Below, piece by piece: positions 47,246 through 58,308 of a stretch of 64,000 bases of DNA. A program made the translations under genes and the position numbers. How positions within the stretch are numbered: position 1 is the stretch's first letter; every line of letters begins with the position of its first letter. Source of the stretch: Amorphophallus konjac (lineage: Eukaryota > Streptophyta > Magnoliopsida > Alismatales > Araceae); assembly GCA_022559845.1 (NCBI GenBank), contig CM040127.1, positions 36,542,708 to 36,606,707 on the forward strand, in the 5' to 3' direction. Under the pieces are notes generated by a model. The model was not told the DNA's origin. It saw only the letters and a list, made by a program, of their open reading frames with translations, and did not search any database.

Positions 47246-49914
47246 GCCCTCCCCCCTTAAAGGAATTTCGTCCTCGAAATTCAGGACCAAGCACGAAGTC
47301 CCAGGGGAAGAACGCTGAATCAACTGACACGCTGTCAGAGCCCCAGCACAGAAAACCTCGATTCTCACGAAAAAAACCGATCCTGAGGGACACAGCCAGG
47401 CTCACAATCACACACAACACCTCGCTCCTCGCGCCGAGCACACTGGCCAGCAGAGCAGGCATATACCAAAGGACACAGTCCGGCATCACCTCAGACAACG
47501 CGAGAATCCACCATGGCACCGCAGCCACAATCTCTCTCACCGAGGAAACACAACCCTCGACACGAGCAACAGCTACTGATCCACCCAATGGTCAGCAGAC
47601 AAAACACACATCAGCTTCGCAACCAGCTGACAGGTCGCACACCCTCCTCAAGGGAGCAACCAAAACAGAGCCTCCACCAGCTCAAGCAGCCATCTCAGCA
47701 GACCGCAACCAGCACATCGGCTCAACACCAAGAAACACCCCACACATGGCAAGCCGAAAGCCGGACATAACACTGTGCCAACTCTCGTCAGAAGACAAAC
47801 TCTGACAAAGTCCAGATCCCATCCGGAAAGGCACATCACATAAACGACCACCAAAGGTCTCGCTGGCACACGGCTCTCGCCACGCTCGAGCCTCAACAAC
47901 CAGCATCTTCTGTCTCAGAAAAGACCATCCACTGGTCACCAACTGCTCGCCAACTCGACCCTCTCGGGAGCACGACGAAACCAAATGACAGAACATGGCG
48001 TCTTCAGTCATCACCTCACTGGACTCAGACTCACAGGGGAACATCCCATGCTGGTCACCAAACCAGGGATAACCTTACGACACCAATGTCCTATCAGGGA
48101 CCACCAAGCCGACGCCAACCTCACAGGAGGCCTCCGCCCTAATGCGTCACTCTTCCATCTGGTCTCATCAAATCCTTCGATCAATCCAAGTGGACACCTG
48201 CCAATCCCGATTCCGTCCTTACCACAGAGCCACGGGACACCACCTGGACAGAGCTCACGGGTCCCTAAGCAATAAACATCTCACCGACACAATCCGACAA
48301 GACCGTAGAACCAACAGGAACCCACAGCCTGCCAGAGACCACTTCCTCAAAGCACGATCTCATCCGAGGACACGACTGGGAACACAAGTCGGACACCAAG
48401 CCACCGACTCCGACCAACACGTCCTCGACCACCGTCAGGCGACATTCTCAACAACCTCATCCAGGTCCAACACCGACGCCTGACACGGCTTCCAACACAG
48501 GAACAGGGTACTCATGCGGTGCACTAGCCAGCACTTTTCCCCAACACTCCATCCTGCCAGTGCCAACAACCATAATACCACGAGCAACGGCACGGCAACA
48601 ACACGTTTCACACCGAGGAACCCATCCTCCGATGCTCAACGCAAACTCAGGAATCCGCCCGTAGCAACCAACGCTACGATCCTGAACTAGTGGGTCACAA
48701 GCCCACCACGCTTCCGCTGCGTACTCAGATCCACGCATACAGCCGAGAAAGCAAACGCCGCCCAACCAGCACTCGTCCTTTCGGAACAGCGCCAGCACCC
48801 TCACACGACAAGGGAATGGGCACAACTTCTCACAGGCAACCACCCTGCCAAGACAAGGAGCACGTCTCGCACGGACTTCATGGCATACAAGGCCAACCAA
48901 TCCGAACACGCAATGCAAGACGACGAACCTTATCCCAACACAATCTCTCCAACCAAAGGGGAGACCAAACGCACTTCTGACTAACGGAAGAACTCCATGC
49001 TCGACCTGACCTCAAACCTCGCGCACGCTGGAAACAGCACCATCCAGTACCAAGGAAAACCATCGCTTCCATCAGGTCAGCTCCTTCGACACACTCGACG
49101 AGTGTCACGTCGGACCACAATCACAGCATCTCTCGATGCACCACTGCTGCAATTCCTCGAACTGCAACACACCACGCCAAGAGCCGCAACACGAGCCATA
49201 GCCGACAACTGCCAACGCTCATCCTCGAGTCCCGAACTCACCGCGGAGCCTTCACATCTCAAGCCAACTCCAGAGCGAACACAACCCATCCACTGACATA
49301 AGCGCAGGAGCAAAGACTTAACGGGACATCTCTGCCAAATCCCGCCTCGAAATCAGTAGAACAATCGGGACCAACACGTCATTTCTGACGCCACAGAGCG
49401 CGACAAGATCATCAGGCTCGACGAAACAACAGCTCACTGAGAAGATCCTCCGCTCACCCGAGCACACTTCTCGATCAGAACGCCTCAGGAGCTGGACAAA
49501 CCTCAAGCTGGAGTGACCAAAAACCGACAGCAGCTCCCTCAGAGCACGCTCACGGCCACTTAATCACGAACAGTCCGCACCAGCCACCTGACCACGCCGC
49601 AAATTCCTCGAACGCAGCACCGCGAGCTCACGCCTGCCAGCAACCTCTGCCCAACGCAGCACAACCAGGGCCACCACCGATGAGGGAGAAGGCTCTCGAC
49701 CTCGATCCTTAGACCCCATGCTGGCACGAAAGCCGCGGACAGCAACCACCTTTACAGCGCCACGCAGCGCACTCAAGCTCTCAAGCGAGAAACAAGGCGG
49801 AAAGCGAACACAAAACCCTAAGCTAGCTGCCGACTGTACTGGACCTCATGGACTCTGATCACTGCAATATTTCGAATTCCTATGCACGCCCACAAACCTC
49901 GCTCTGATACCAGC
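47246..49914 (-). other. Non-coding internal region of the LARD
   Basis: The region is bounded by a polypurine tract (AAGGGGGGAGGGC on the minus strand, 47246-47258) and a primer binding site. No gag, protease, reverse transcriptase, RNase H or integrase motif was found in any frame; the longest sense-strand frame (153 codons, 48457-48918) is Cys/Gly/Val-rich and unrecognised. Composition is strongly strand-biased (A and C on the plus strand, T and G on the element strand). Confidence 0.8.
49901..49912 (-). other. LARD primer binding site
   Basis: TGGTATCAGAGC on the minus strand next to the 5' LTR, the same primer as gypsy-1 and gypsy-2. Confidence 0.87.
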
Positions 49915-52900
49915 TGTAACGACCCGAGAATCCGATTACCGGGAAGGCCCGATAACCCGAGACTCGCACCGCCGCCCACGAGCCGGGAGGGCTCGGAAGG
50001 GCTAAAAGGAGTGTGGAGGCACAAAGAAATAGGAAATAAAGCAGGACAACTCAACAAAAAAACAGAAATAAATAAACAACTACAACAGAGTCCAGTCCAA
50101 CAGAAAGTACAGTCTAAAGCAGTAAAGCGTACCACATGCCAAGTGAACACTCGGCCCGGCAAGCTGGCAACTGAGAACCTCCGCTCCGCACCCTCGAACC
50201 TCGAGGAAGAACCGCCACACCTGAAAAGCAGGGAATGAGTCTCTAAAACAGAGACTCAGCAGGGATCCCGCGGAACCCCAACCGGAAACAACGGCGGTAG
50301 CGGAAAGGAGAGCTACAACTACAGCAGGAACAGCAAACCGGTGGCCGGTCAAAAACACGGCACTACAGCTACTCCTACTGTACCGGAAGGTACACCTCGG
50401 TCACGCAGTCGAAGCTACCAAACTACGCTAGTACCACCTACCGAAGTAAAAACACACGGCAACCACGCCGTAGAGGCCTGTCCCCCGGACAGCCAACCTG
50501 GACACGCTGTCCAAGGTGCAACCCCGACCATCCGATCGCGGGTACCGCACAACAAGACCCAACCTCGGTAAAGCCACTAGCACTAATCTCACGGCGCCAG
50601 AACCGACACACACGCGCCAAGATGAAACAACCGAACTCATCGGTCAACACGACCAAAAACCCAAAGGTCAAAGCCACAAAAACGGGTAGTCTGTCACTCC
50701 CAACTCGACAGGAGTACCGCCCACTAGAAGCACAGCCGGTAGCGTCCCCTGACGTCTTACACCGCACCGCAGGTGAACTGCCTGACGTAGTAGGTCCTAC
50801 CCGAGGTGCGAACACCGTACAAGTAACCACAAACAAGTGACTAGCTGGGGTCACGCCCGTCGACGTGGGTCCAACCGCCCCCAACCACGTGTGCACACAC
50901 AGACCGCGCGTCCCTGGTCTGGCCCTCTGACCGGTTTTCCCCTCAGCCGGACTCTGGCTGCAAGACGTGGGGCCCGACGGCAACCGGTCCACAAACCGTC
51001 TCTAAAGGTCGGCCCGTACACCACTCCCTGGTGCGACCAGCACACGCGTACTGGTAGGCTACGACTAGTGGAGGGTCACTGAAGGAGTAGACTCTCAACG
51101 GAAAACAACGTCTGCGTCCGACGACGTACGGGGGACACCCCACGTACCGGCCCCGTCACACGGTGACCACAGTCGGAGAAGACACAGGACTCACAGTCCC
51201 TGGTCACGCACACACCGTGCGCGAGAGTCGAGAAAACTCAAGTGGCGCTAAGCCACTGGACTCTGGACAGTCCACCAGACGCACTACACCCAACGGTCCT
51301 TGAGTCACAAGACTCGGGGTCAAGACCGTTGCACGCAACAGCACAAAGCCGTCAATCTAGTCCAATCTCTAGGTCTAAAACCACGGTAGCACAAGTACCG
51401 AGATAACGCACGAGTCGCCAAGACCACTCCCTCGGGAAGGGAACGCAAGGGACTAAGGCCACTCACACGGGCCACACGGAAAACACAGAAGCACGATTCC
51501 CAAGGCAGCACGCAAGCCGCCACGATAATTTCCCATCTTGAAGCAAGCGGGAAACCTCCAGCCTCAGGCCGGACAACTGGACTCGCAGTCCAAGGCCAAG
51601 CACATGGTCCACACGGGAATCGCCTTCCAAAGGAACCCACGATATGCGGGGGAGACCCCACCGCACACACACCGACACACGGTGACTCGATCAAGCGTAA
51701 CACAAGAGCCCGGAACACGTGGGGTCACCCGGACCCACCACACCTACGGGCACGCTAATCGAGGAAACACGGTCCCTCCCGACACCCCCAAAACAAGGAC
51801 ACGGAACCCATGGGGTACCCGGGACACTCACAAGGCCAAAGGTCGACCACTGGGTCACAACCGGGTCGACCGGGGACCAACACAACACAATTGGAACACC
51901 AGAAGGTCTCACAGACCCTTAAACCGATGGGCACGTTAATCGAGGTAAACCAACCCTCTGGACACCCAAAGACACGGTCACGGAAGTCCACGGGGTGTCC
52001 GAGACACACACGGCCCAAGGGGAGCACAAGACAACAGGTAAGATCGCGCTAGGATCACCTAACGCGACAAGCCGGAACGCGCTAGGGAACCCTAGCGTGA
52101 CAACGCAGATCGCGCTAGGAACCTATAGCGCGACAAGCCAGGTCGCGCTATGTTTCCATAGCGCGACAGTCCAGAACGCGCCATAGCCCCATAGCGTGAC
52201 AGGAACCGCCAAACTGTTCATCTTCTCCGATGAACGCGCTCGGTCGGGGCAGCGCGACCTTCAGGAACGCGCTACTGGAGTATAGCGCGTTCTCAGTTCG
52301 TGCCCGGAAACGGTAGAAACCGCGGGAAAAGCCATGCCACGCCCCGTTCACCCCCAGGTGAAGGGGAAACCTCCCCCATGCTCCTAGGCATGCATCTAAA
52401 CCCCTGGATCGCCCAAAAACACCATAAAACGGGAGATCCGGCTCACACCCCGAAAACACACATTTTGCCCAAAACGTCCCGTTTAGCCCGCTCGGCTCAC
52501 CACGGCCTACGAAACTCGCGGGAAAGGAAGTACACGGGCTGGGGAACCATCACCCTACCTCCACCGAAGATTACGCGCACCGTGGACGCCGATCCACGAA
52601 GAAAACGCCGTTGAAGCCTCGCCGTTCCACGAACTCACGGCCGAGCTTCTACGCGCCTCCACCGCCTCGATCCTCATCCATCCTCGCCCGTGCCTCGCCC
52701 GCGCCGCCCCCGCCTCGCCCATACTCCGCCCCGTCGGCCGCCGGAGAGAGAGGGAGAGTGGAGAGAGCGTGAGAAGAGAGAGGGAGAGAAATGAGAAATG
52801 AGAGGGGGAGAGAGAGAAAAAGCTATTTATAGGAAAATCCGGAAAATCAGAAAAATCCCGAAAAATAGAAAATTACACCCTCGCGATCCTCGGAGCGCAC

Positions 52901-53171
52901 CGATCGCAACGGTACCACTCGCGCCCTGGTGAACGGCCCGGTTCACCCGCAACGAGGTTCCGAAGGGAAAGCCGAAACCCACGCCGGGAATCGGAAAACA
53001 CACGCGGAAAAAGCCGCGGAACGCCTCCGGGCCTCCGAAACGACTCCGGATCGCGCCGATCCGAACACGAAAGACGTCCGAAACGAAATTTCGGACACAA
53101 CGGAGCTGGACACTCCGAGAAACCAGATCCGGGACCCACGAAGAAGGATCCGAAAAACCCGGGGCATTACA
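49915..53171 (-). repeat. LARD 5' LTR
   Basis: The LTR has 3257 bp and matches 43945-47245 almost base for base except in the palindrome array (52042-52294), which has one unit fewer and different centres, and a short deletion near 52370. Confidence 0.94.
52042..52294. repeat. Palindrome array in the LARD 5' LTR
   Basis: Five units are present: CTAGGATCACCTAA, CTAGGGAACCCTAG, CTAGGAACCTATAG, CTATGTTTCCATAG and CCATAGCCCCATAG centres. These differ from the sister LTR although the flanks are nearly identical. Confidence 0.92.
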
Positions 53172-55023
53172 CGAACCGTCAAAACCCGAAGGTCGGAAAC
53201 ACACGACTGACAGTCTAACACTCCGTACTCGACAGGAGTACCACCCACTAGAAGCACAGCCGGTAGCGTCCCCTGACGTCTTACACCGCACCGCAGGTGA
53301 ACCGCCTGACGTGGTAGGTCCTACCCGAGGCGCAAACACCGTACAAGTAACCACAAACAAGTAACTAGCTGGGGTCACGCCCGTCGACGTGGGTCCAACC
53401 GCCCCCAACCACGTGTGCACACACAGACCACGCGTCCTAGGTCTGGCCCTCTGACCGGTTTTCCCCCGCAGCCGGACTCTGGCTACGACGAGGGGCCTAC
53501 GGTAACCGGTCCACAAACCGTCTCGAAAGGTGGGTGCCCGTACACCACTCCCAGGTGAGACCAGCACCTCGTACTGGTGGGCTACGACTAGTGGAGGGTC
53601 ACTGAAGGAGTAGACTCTCGAGTCAACGGAAAACAACGTCCGAAACCGACAACGTGTGGGAATCACCCCACGCACCAGCTCCGTCAAACGGGGCCACGGT
53701 CGGAGAAAAACGGACGCACCGCCCACGGCCAAACTCATGACCAAGGCAAACGGAACCTCCGGACACCAAAGACACGGTCACGGAACTCCATGGGGTGCCC
53801 GGGACGCACACACGGCCCAAGGGGAACACCCAACAACGAACAAAATCGCGCTAGGGATACCTAGCGCGACAGGGCATGTCGCGCTAGGGTCCCCTAGCGC
53901 AACAAGGGTTGTCGCGCTATGGCCCCATAGCGCGACACGGACCATCGCGCTAGGGAACCCTAGCGCGACAGGGACCATCGCGCTAGGTCCTCCTAGCGCG
54001 ACAAGGACGATCGCGCTATGACCCTATAGCGCGACAGGAACCGCCAAACTGTTCATCTTCTCCGATGAACGCGCTCGGTCGTGGCAGCGCGACCTCCAAG
54101 AACGCGCTACTGGAGTATAGCGCGTTCTCAGTCCGCGGCCGAAAACGGTAAGAACGCCCAAAAATTCCAACCACGCCCCCATACCTCCATAGGAGAGGGG
54201 GAAAACAAAGGGGAAGACCCCTGGGGACCCCTAGCATGATTCTAGGCCCTCAAAACACGAATCCATGCATTGAATCCATAGATCGGGCGAGCTCTCCCCA
54301 AATCATGGAAAAACCCAAAAACGCTCAAATGATCCCCTCTCGGCCTCCCCGCGGCCTATAAATCACGGAAAAGAACGGCATGAGGCTAAGGAACGTCACC
54401 CTACCTCAATGGAGCGAATGCTCCGCCGGATCGATCACGAATCACGAAGAATGCTCGAAGCTTCACGAACTCCCCACGCTTCCCACGCTCGCCGCACGCC
54501 CACGAGATCGCCTCACCGTCGCCCACGCGTCCGCGCCGTCGCCCGGCCGCCGTCCGTAGCCGGAGAGGGGTTCGCCGCGTCCGAATGGGAGAGAGGGAGA
54601 GAGAGGAGGCTCACGGTCGCGAGAGAGAGGGAGAGGAAGAAGAAAGAGAAAAGGGAAAAAGAAAAGAAAAAGGATTAGGATTTATAGAAAATCTGAATTT
54701 TCGAAAAAATATCGAAAAATAGAAAAATACATTTCTGGAATCCTCGGAACGCACCGATCGCAACGGTACCACTCGTGCCCGGGTGAACGGCCCAGTTAAC
54801 CCGCAGCGAGCGTCCGAAGGAAAAGCCGAAACACACGCCGGGAATCGGAAAACACACGCGGAAAAGCCGCGGAACGCCTCCGGGCCTCCGAAACGACTCC
54901 GGATCACGCCGATCCGAACACGAAAGATGTCCAAAACGAAATTTTGGACACAACAGAGCCGGACGCTCCGAAAACCAGATCCGGGACCCACGAAGAAGGA
55001 TCCGAAAGGTCCGGGATATTACA
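53172..55023 (-). repeat. Gypsy-2 5' LTR, second segment (outer edge)
   Basis: This continues the LTR after the nested element, starting with the duplicated CGAAC. It includes a palindrome array at 53845-54128 and ends GATATTACA at 55023, followed by the duplication GGGTG. With the first segment it makes a 2407-bp LTR. Confidence 0.94.
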
Positions 55024-56400
55024 GGGTGTGAGCGGAATTGGTCGACGTTCTCCTTCTTACATACTAAGCTGAGGAATAGACTAACACACCGCAGGCTAGA
55101 CAAAATGGTGTATGTTCATTACACCATGAGGCTAAAGGTTCGGCATGTGCAGATGGATACAAGGAGAGGAGAGGGAGAATATGACCCAACGGATGCTGTG
55201 TACTTGCGAGACGATGATGACCCTATGGTAGCATGGGTTGCAAGAGCCACAATCGAGCGTGGTGAGGCAGAACTGGACGAGGAGGCTGAAGAACCATGCG
55301 AGACACCACGGCCTAATACTTTTCTCGCATCAGCTGTACAAGAGGCAGTGGGAGAGGGAGATGACATCCATGTGCAGTTGGGTGGTGACGAGTCAGCAAC
55401 GGGACGTGATGATGAAGTTAATTTAGATGAATATCTCGTCATTGGGGGTGGAGACACATCGTATGCGTACGATGATACATCATGGGAGCGATTGATGCAA
55501 CCTCCATCAATTGAGCGTCAAGAGCCACCTCAGGTGAATTAATACATGAAAATCGAATCGCACATTTCATTAGATAGCGTAGTCATATATTGATGTATGA
55601 TGATGTAAGAAATATATTGCAGGTCGGTCCGACAAATGACAACATTGCGGGAGAACAGTGGTCTAGAGTTGCTGCACCGCGGCATTCAATATATGCGGAA
55701 CCGAGAAGGTTATCCACTTCAAGAGAGGTTAGGGGGAGTTCCTCATTTAGAGAGGTGAACATATATTGTCATTTCTACATTTATATGTTGTATTTCATTG
55801 GTAATTGAATATATTATTCTTTCAATTGTGTAGTCTTCGATAGCAACGAAACAACCATCTCAGTCTGCTGCGCCACGACACTCAACGTCTAAGGCACCTA
55901 GTCAGTCGTCTCAGGTATACGTACAGACTTACACAGTAGAAAGTAAATTGAAAAATTATCTAACCAGGCTTCTGCTTCTCAGGCATCTAGAGGGACACAA
56001 CATGCAGTAGGTAAGCCGCCCCCTACTCAACAGAAGAAAAAATCATCATGGAGCACATTATTCAGCAGCAAGAAGGACAAGGGACCACCATTAAATTCGA
56101 TAGATATTGCAGACATGGAGACATTAGATCCCAATGCAGATGACGACACTCCCGAGCCCTCTGTTGAGCCCCGCATCAGTGGGAGTCATGACTCCGATGA
56201 TGATAGTACACCGACAGGGTCTTCATCCCATGGAGGTGACGGTTCTCAAGGTGGTTACATATTTTCATGTACCATCCATTGCTGCACATGACCCATCATT
56301 TGTGCAGATGGTTACATATTTTCAGTCCCACCCACATGTACCTCCACCCACTAGGATAGAGTTAGATTATACGGGTGATCAGTCTCATGTATCTGATGAT

Positions 56401-56560
56401 GAGTTTTGGGATTCGGGCTTCACTGATGACGAGGATTAGTGAGTTTTGGGATTCGGGCTTCACTGATGACGAGGATTAGTGAGTTTTGGGATTCGGGCTT
56501 CACAGACGAGGAGGATTAGTGAGTTTTGGGATTCAGGCTTCACAGATGACGAGGATTAGT
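56401..56560 (+). repeat. 40-bp tandem repeat at the hAT-1 3' end
   Basis: Four exact-length 40-bp copies of GAGTTTTGGGATTCGGGCTT plus CACTGATGACGAGGATTAGT lie end to end (56401, 56441, 56481, 56521). Each encodes the EFWDSGFTDDED tail and a stop. hAT-2 has about three degenerate copies at 57532-57656. Confidence 0.95.
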
Positions 56561-56918
56561 GAGTTTTTGTATTTTATACTTCATGAATGAATGTCATTAT
56601 TATGTCACTGTTTACTTTAACATATTAAGTAAGTTAAATAATTTTTTATGTATTATATATAATAGGATGTTTAATTAAGCGGTGTAATATGTAATTTTTA
56701 TATAATTAACTATGTGTAATTTAGTATGGATCTATTATCATAAAAAAAACTTTACATTCTAATATTTTTAAATATATATAATATTTAATCTTTCAAAAAA
56801 AATATTTAAAATTTTAAAAAAAAAATTACGCGCCGAGAACTCGAGAGGGTGAACCGGGTCGCTGTGCGACCCGGCCGACCCGACCCGTTCCGCGGGTCGA
56901 CCGGGTCGACAAACCTTG
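56561..56918. other. hAT-1 3' AT-rich region and subterminal repeats
   Basis: 56561-56820 is AT-rich and matches 57260-57520 of hAT-2 in inverted orientation. 56840-56918 has clustered GACCCG/CGGGTC motifs up to the terminus, the likely transposase-binding subterminal repeats. Confidence 0.7.
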
Positions 56919-56926
56919 CCAGAAAC
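56919..56926. repeat. hAT-1 target site duplication, right
   Basis: CCAGAAAC, identical to 31957-31964. Confidence 0.95.
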
Positions 56927-57144
56927 AGTTCGAGAAATAAAATTTTTACACAAATTTCTTACATTGTTTGATTGATACCCAAGGGGAGGAATGAAGATAA
57001 AAATAATCTAAAAGGTTTAATTTTTTTGGGTCATTAAAATCTAAGGGAAATGGCCGTTTACAAATCTAAATCTTCTAGCGTCTTATGTCAATATGTAACA
57101 GTCATCGGGGTCTCGTTGCAAAAAGCGGAAAAGGAAAAAGGTCC
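56927..57144. other. Older DNA between hAT-1 and hAT-2
   Basis: These 218 bp belong to neither hAT. The last part, from about 57108, has an acceptor-like TATGTAACAG and then an open frame with a KKRKRKK basic stretch that continues across the hAT-2 insertion into 63908-64000. Confidence 0.5.
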
Positions 57145-57152
57145 ACGTGGAC
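57145..57152. repeat. hAT-2 target site duplication, left
   Basis: ACGTGGAC, repeated at 63908-63915. Confidence 0.95.
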
Positions 57153-57531
57153 CAGGGTTTGCCGACCCGCCCGACCCGGCCGACCCGGTCTCGGTGCGGG
57201 ACGGGTCGAGTCGGGCGGGTCGCAAAGCGACCCGGTCCGCCCTTTGGCTCTCCACGCGATTTTTTTGGAATTTTTTTTAAAATTTTTAAAAAATTTATTT
57301 TGAAAGATTAAATGGTATATATATATTTAAAAATATTAGAATGTATAATTTATTTATGATAATAGATCCATACTACATTATACATATTAAATTATATAAA
57401 AATTACATATTACACTGCTTAATTAAACATCCTATTATATATAATACATAAAAATTTATTTTAATTACTAAATATGTAAAAGTAAACAGTGACATAATAA
57501 TGACATTCATTCATGAAGTATAAAATACAAA

Positions 57532-57656
57532 AACTCACTAATCCGTGTCCATCTGTGAAGTCCGAATCCCAAAACTCACTCATCCTCCTCATGTGTGTAA
57601 TCCGAAACCCAAAACTCACTAATCCTCATCATCAGTGAAGCCCGAATCCCAAAACT
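57532..57656 (-). repeat. Degenerate 40-bp repeats at the end of the second hAT-2 gene
   Basis: Three diverged copies of the unit CCAAAACTCACTAATCC (plus strand), spaced about 41-43 bp, cover the end of the BED gene and its 3' flank. They match the exact 40-bp repeat of hAT-1. Confidence 0.75.
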
Positions 57657-58176
57657 CATCATCAGATACATGAGACTGATCACCCGTATAATCTAACTCT
57701 ATCCTAGTGGGTGGAGGTACATATGGGTGAGACTGAAAATATGTAACCATCTGCACAAATGATGGGTCGTGTGCTGCGGTGGAGGGTACATGAAAATCTG
57801 TAAAAAAAGTCCTCACTACATCTATAGCTTCAATTCTATCATGTGCGACTGGTGCTGGTGCTGGTGCTGCTCGAACTCTGGACGTGGAGGAAGATCCTGC
57901 TCCGCCATGTGCTCGTGGTGGAGGTACCCGGGACGTAGAAGAAGATGTCCTCGGTGTGCTACGAGAACCGTATCTATCATGTAACTGTGTCCGAAAGGAA
58001 TGTCGAACATCTCCCGGAACTCGGTCGCATGCACGAACATCGCGTCCCACTCCCGCAAGGTGCTCCGCAAACCTGTGTATGCCGGTGACGCGATGTTCGC
58101 AGTATCTACAGTGCACATGTCCATCACCCTCAACAGAATATCCATGCTCCCACGCAGGGTGACGCCGTCCGTCCAT
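57619..58176 (-). CDS. Second BED-type zinc finger protein encoded by hAT-2
   Basis: An ATG at 58176, six bases after a splice acceptor (CATCATTTGCAG), opens a 185-codon frame. The N-terminus has a BED-like finger: HPAWEHG, then Cys23-x2-Cys26, His39 and Cys50 (HCRYCEHRVTGIHRFAEHL ... ACDRVPGDV), the layout of the fingers in plant hAT transposases. A Ser/Arg/Ala/Pro linker follows, then a conserved acidic end (DYTGDQSHVSDDEFWDSGFT). No catalytic region is present. It may be a DNA-binding accessory or repressor protein of the element; this is inference. It lies downstream of the transposase stop (58309) and could be a separate transcript, or an alternative last exon through a GTATGT donor near 58293. 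hAT-1 has lost the finger part by deletion. Confidence 0.65.
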   Translation of the reverse strand: MDGRRHPAWEHGYSVEGDGHVHCRYCEHRVTGIHRFAEHLAGVGRDVRACDRVPGDVRHSFRTQLHDRYGSRSTPRTSSSTSRVPPPRAHGGAGSSSTSRVRAAPAPAPVAHDRIEAIDVVRTFFTDFHVPSTAAHDPSFVQMVTYFQSHPYVPPPTRIELDYTGDQSHVSDDEFWDSGFTDDED

Positions 58177-58308
58177 GATGACCTGCAAATGATGTAAAAG
58201 TTTACATTAGTGATTTCGATGACAAGTACAAAACTCTATATATGAAGAAATGTACAATTAATTATTAGTTAGTTCTAAATGTAACCAAATGATACATACT
58301 AATAAAGC

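Larger units (their letters stand above)
43945..53171 (-). mobile_element. Non-autonomous LTR retrotransposon (LARD type) nested in the gypsy-2 5' LTR
   Basis: The element is 9227 bp with 3.3-kb LTRs (43945-47245 and 49915-53171), a 2669-bp internal region without coding capacity, a polypurine tract, a tRNA-Met binding site, and a perfect 5-bp duplication CGAAC (43940-43944 and 53172-53176). Its LTR borders, palindrome array and several internal LTR blocks are related to those of gypsy-1 and gypsy-2, but other blocks are unique. The proteins needed for its movement would have to come from a partner; gypsy-2-like elements are the obvious candidates because primer site, polypurine tract and LTR ends match. 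The LTRs are about 99% identical by hand count outside the palindrome array, so it moved recently. Confidence 0.93.
36059..55023 (-). mobile_element. Ty3/gypsy element 2 (chromovirus, Tekay/Del-like), nearly intact, hosting a nested element
   Basis: This is a complete minus-strand element: 3' LTR 36059-38458, polypurine tract, gag-pol 38526-43219, primer binding site, and 5' LTR 43385-55023 split by a nested element at 43945-53171. The 5-bp target duplication GGGTG lies at 36054-36058 and 55024-55028. Without the nest it is about 9.7 kb. The two LTRs (2400 and 2407 bp) differ at about 25 positions plus a 7-bp indel by hand count, about 1%, so the insertion is recent. One single-base deletion in pol is the only coding defect I found. 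The chromodomain-like C-terminus and tRNA-Met primer fit the Tekay/Del group; lineage was judged by eye. Confidence 0.95.
33815..56291 (+). pseudogene. hAT-1 transposase gene, broken and interrupted by gypsy-2
   Basis: Exons by comparison with hAT-2: 33815-35518, 35603-35732, 35802-35877, 35968-36058 continuing at 55029-55533, 55623-55754, 55834-55914 and 55968-56291. Defects: in-frame TGA at 34448 and 34700, TAA at 35231, a deletion with frameshift near 35399, the 18.97-kb LTR insertion in exon 4, and an internal deletion near 56255 that ends the frame early at 56289. The BED finger (CWRCNYC...H...C), the DUF659-type catalytic region with MCDGWSG and VVTDNGSN, and, after the insertion, NWSTFSFLH-like dimerisation sequence are recognisable. 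The LTR insertion falls just before the codon of the conserved Glu in CERNW. Confidence 0.93.
31965..56918 (+). mobile_element. hAT transposon 1, split by nested LTR elements
   Basis: The ends are CAGTGTTTACCG on the left and CGACAAACCTTG on the right (inverted), with a perfect 8-bp target duplication (31957-31964 and 56919-56926), as for hAT elements. Without the gypsy insertion the element is about 6.0 kb. Inside, left to right: subterminal GACCCG/CGGGTC repeats, a G-rich array, an AT-rich leader, a seven-exon transposase gene now broken, and a 40-bp tandem repeat. It is closely related to hAT-2 (57153-63907) but carries an internal deletion near 56255 that removed the zinc finger part of the second gene. 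It is unlikely to move by itself. Confidence 0.95.

Noticed and set aside
47164..47805. 213-codon plus-strand ORF at the LARD LTR-internal border
   Set aside because: It crosses the LTR end and polypurine tract on the antisense strand; low-complexity Thr/Gln/Ser translation with no recognised domain.
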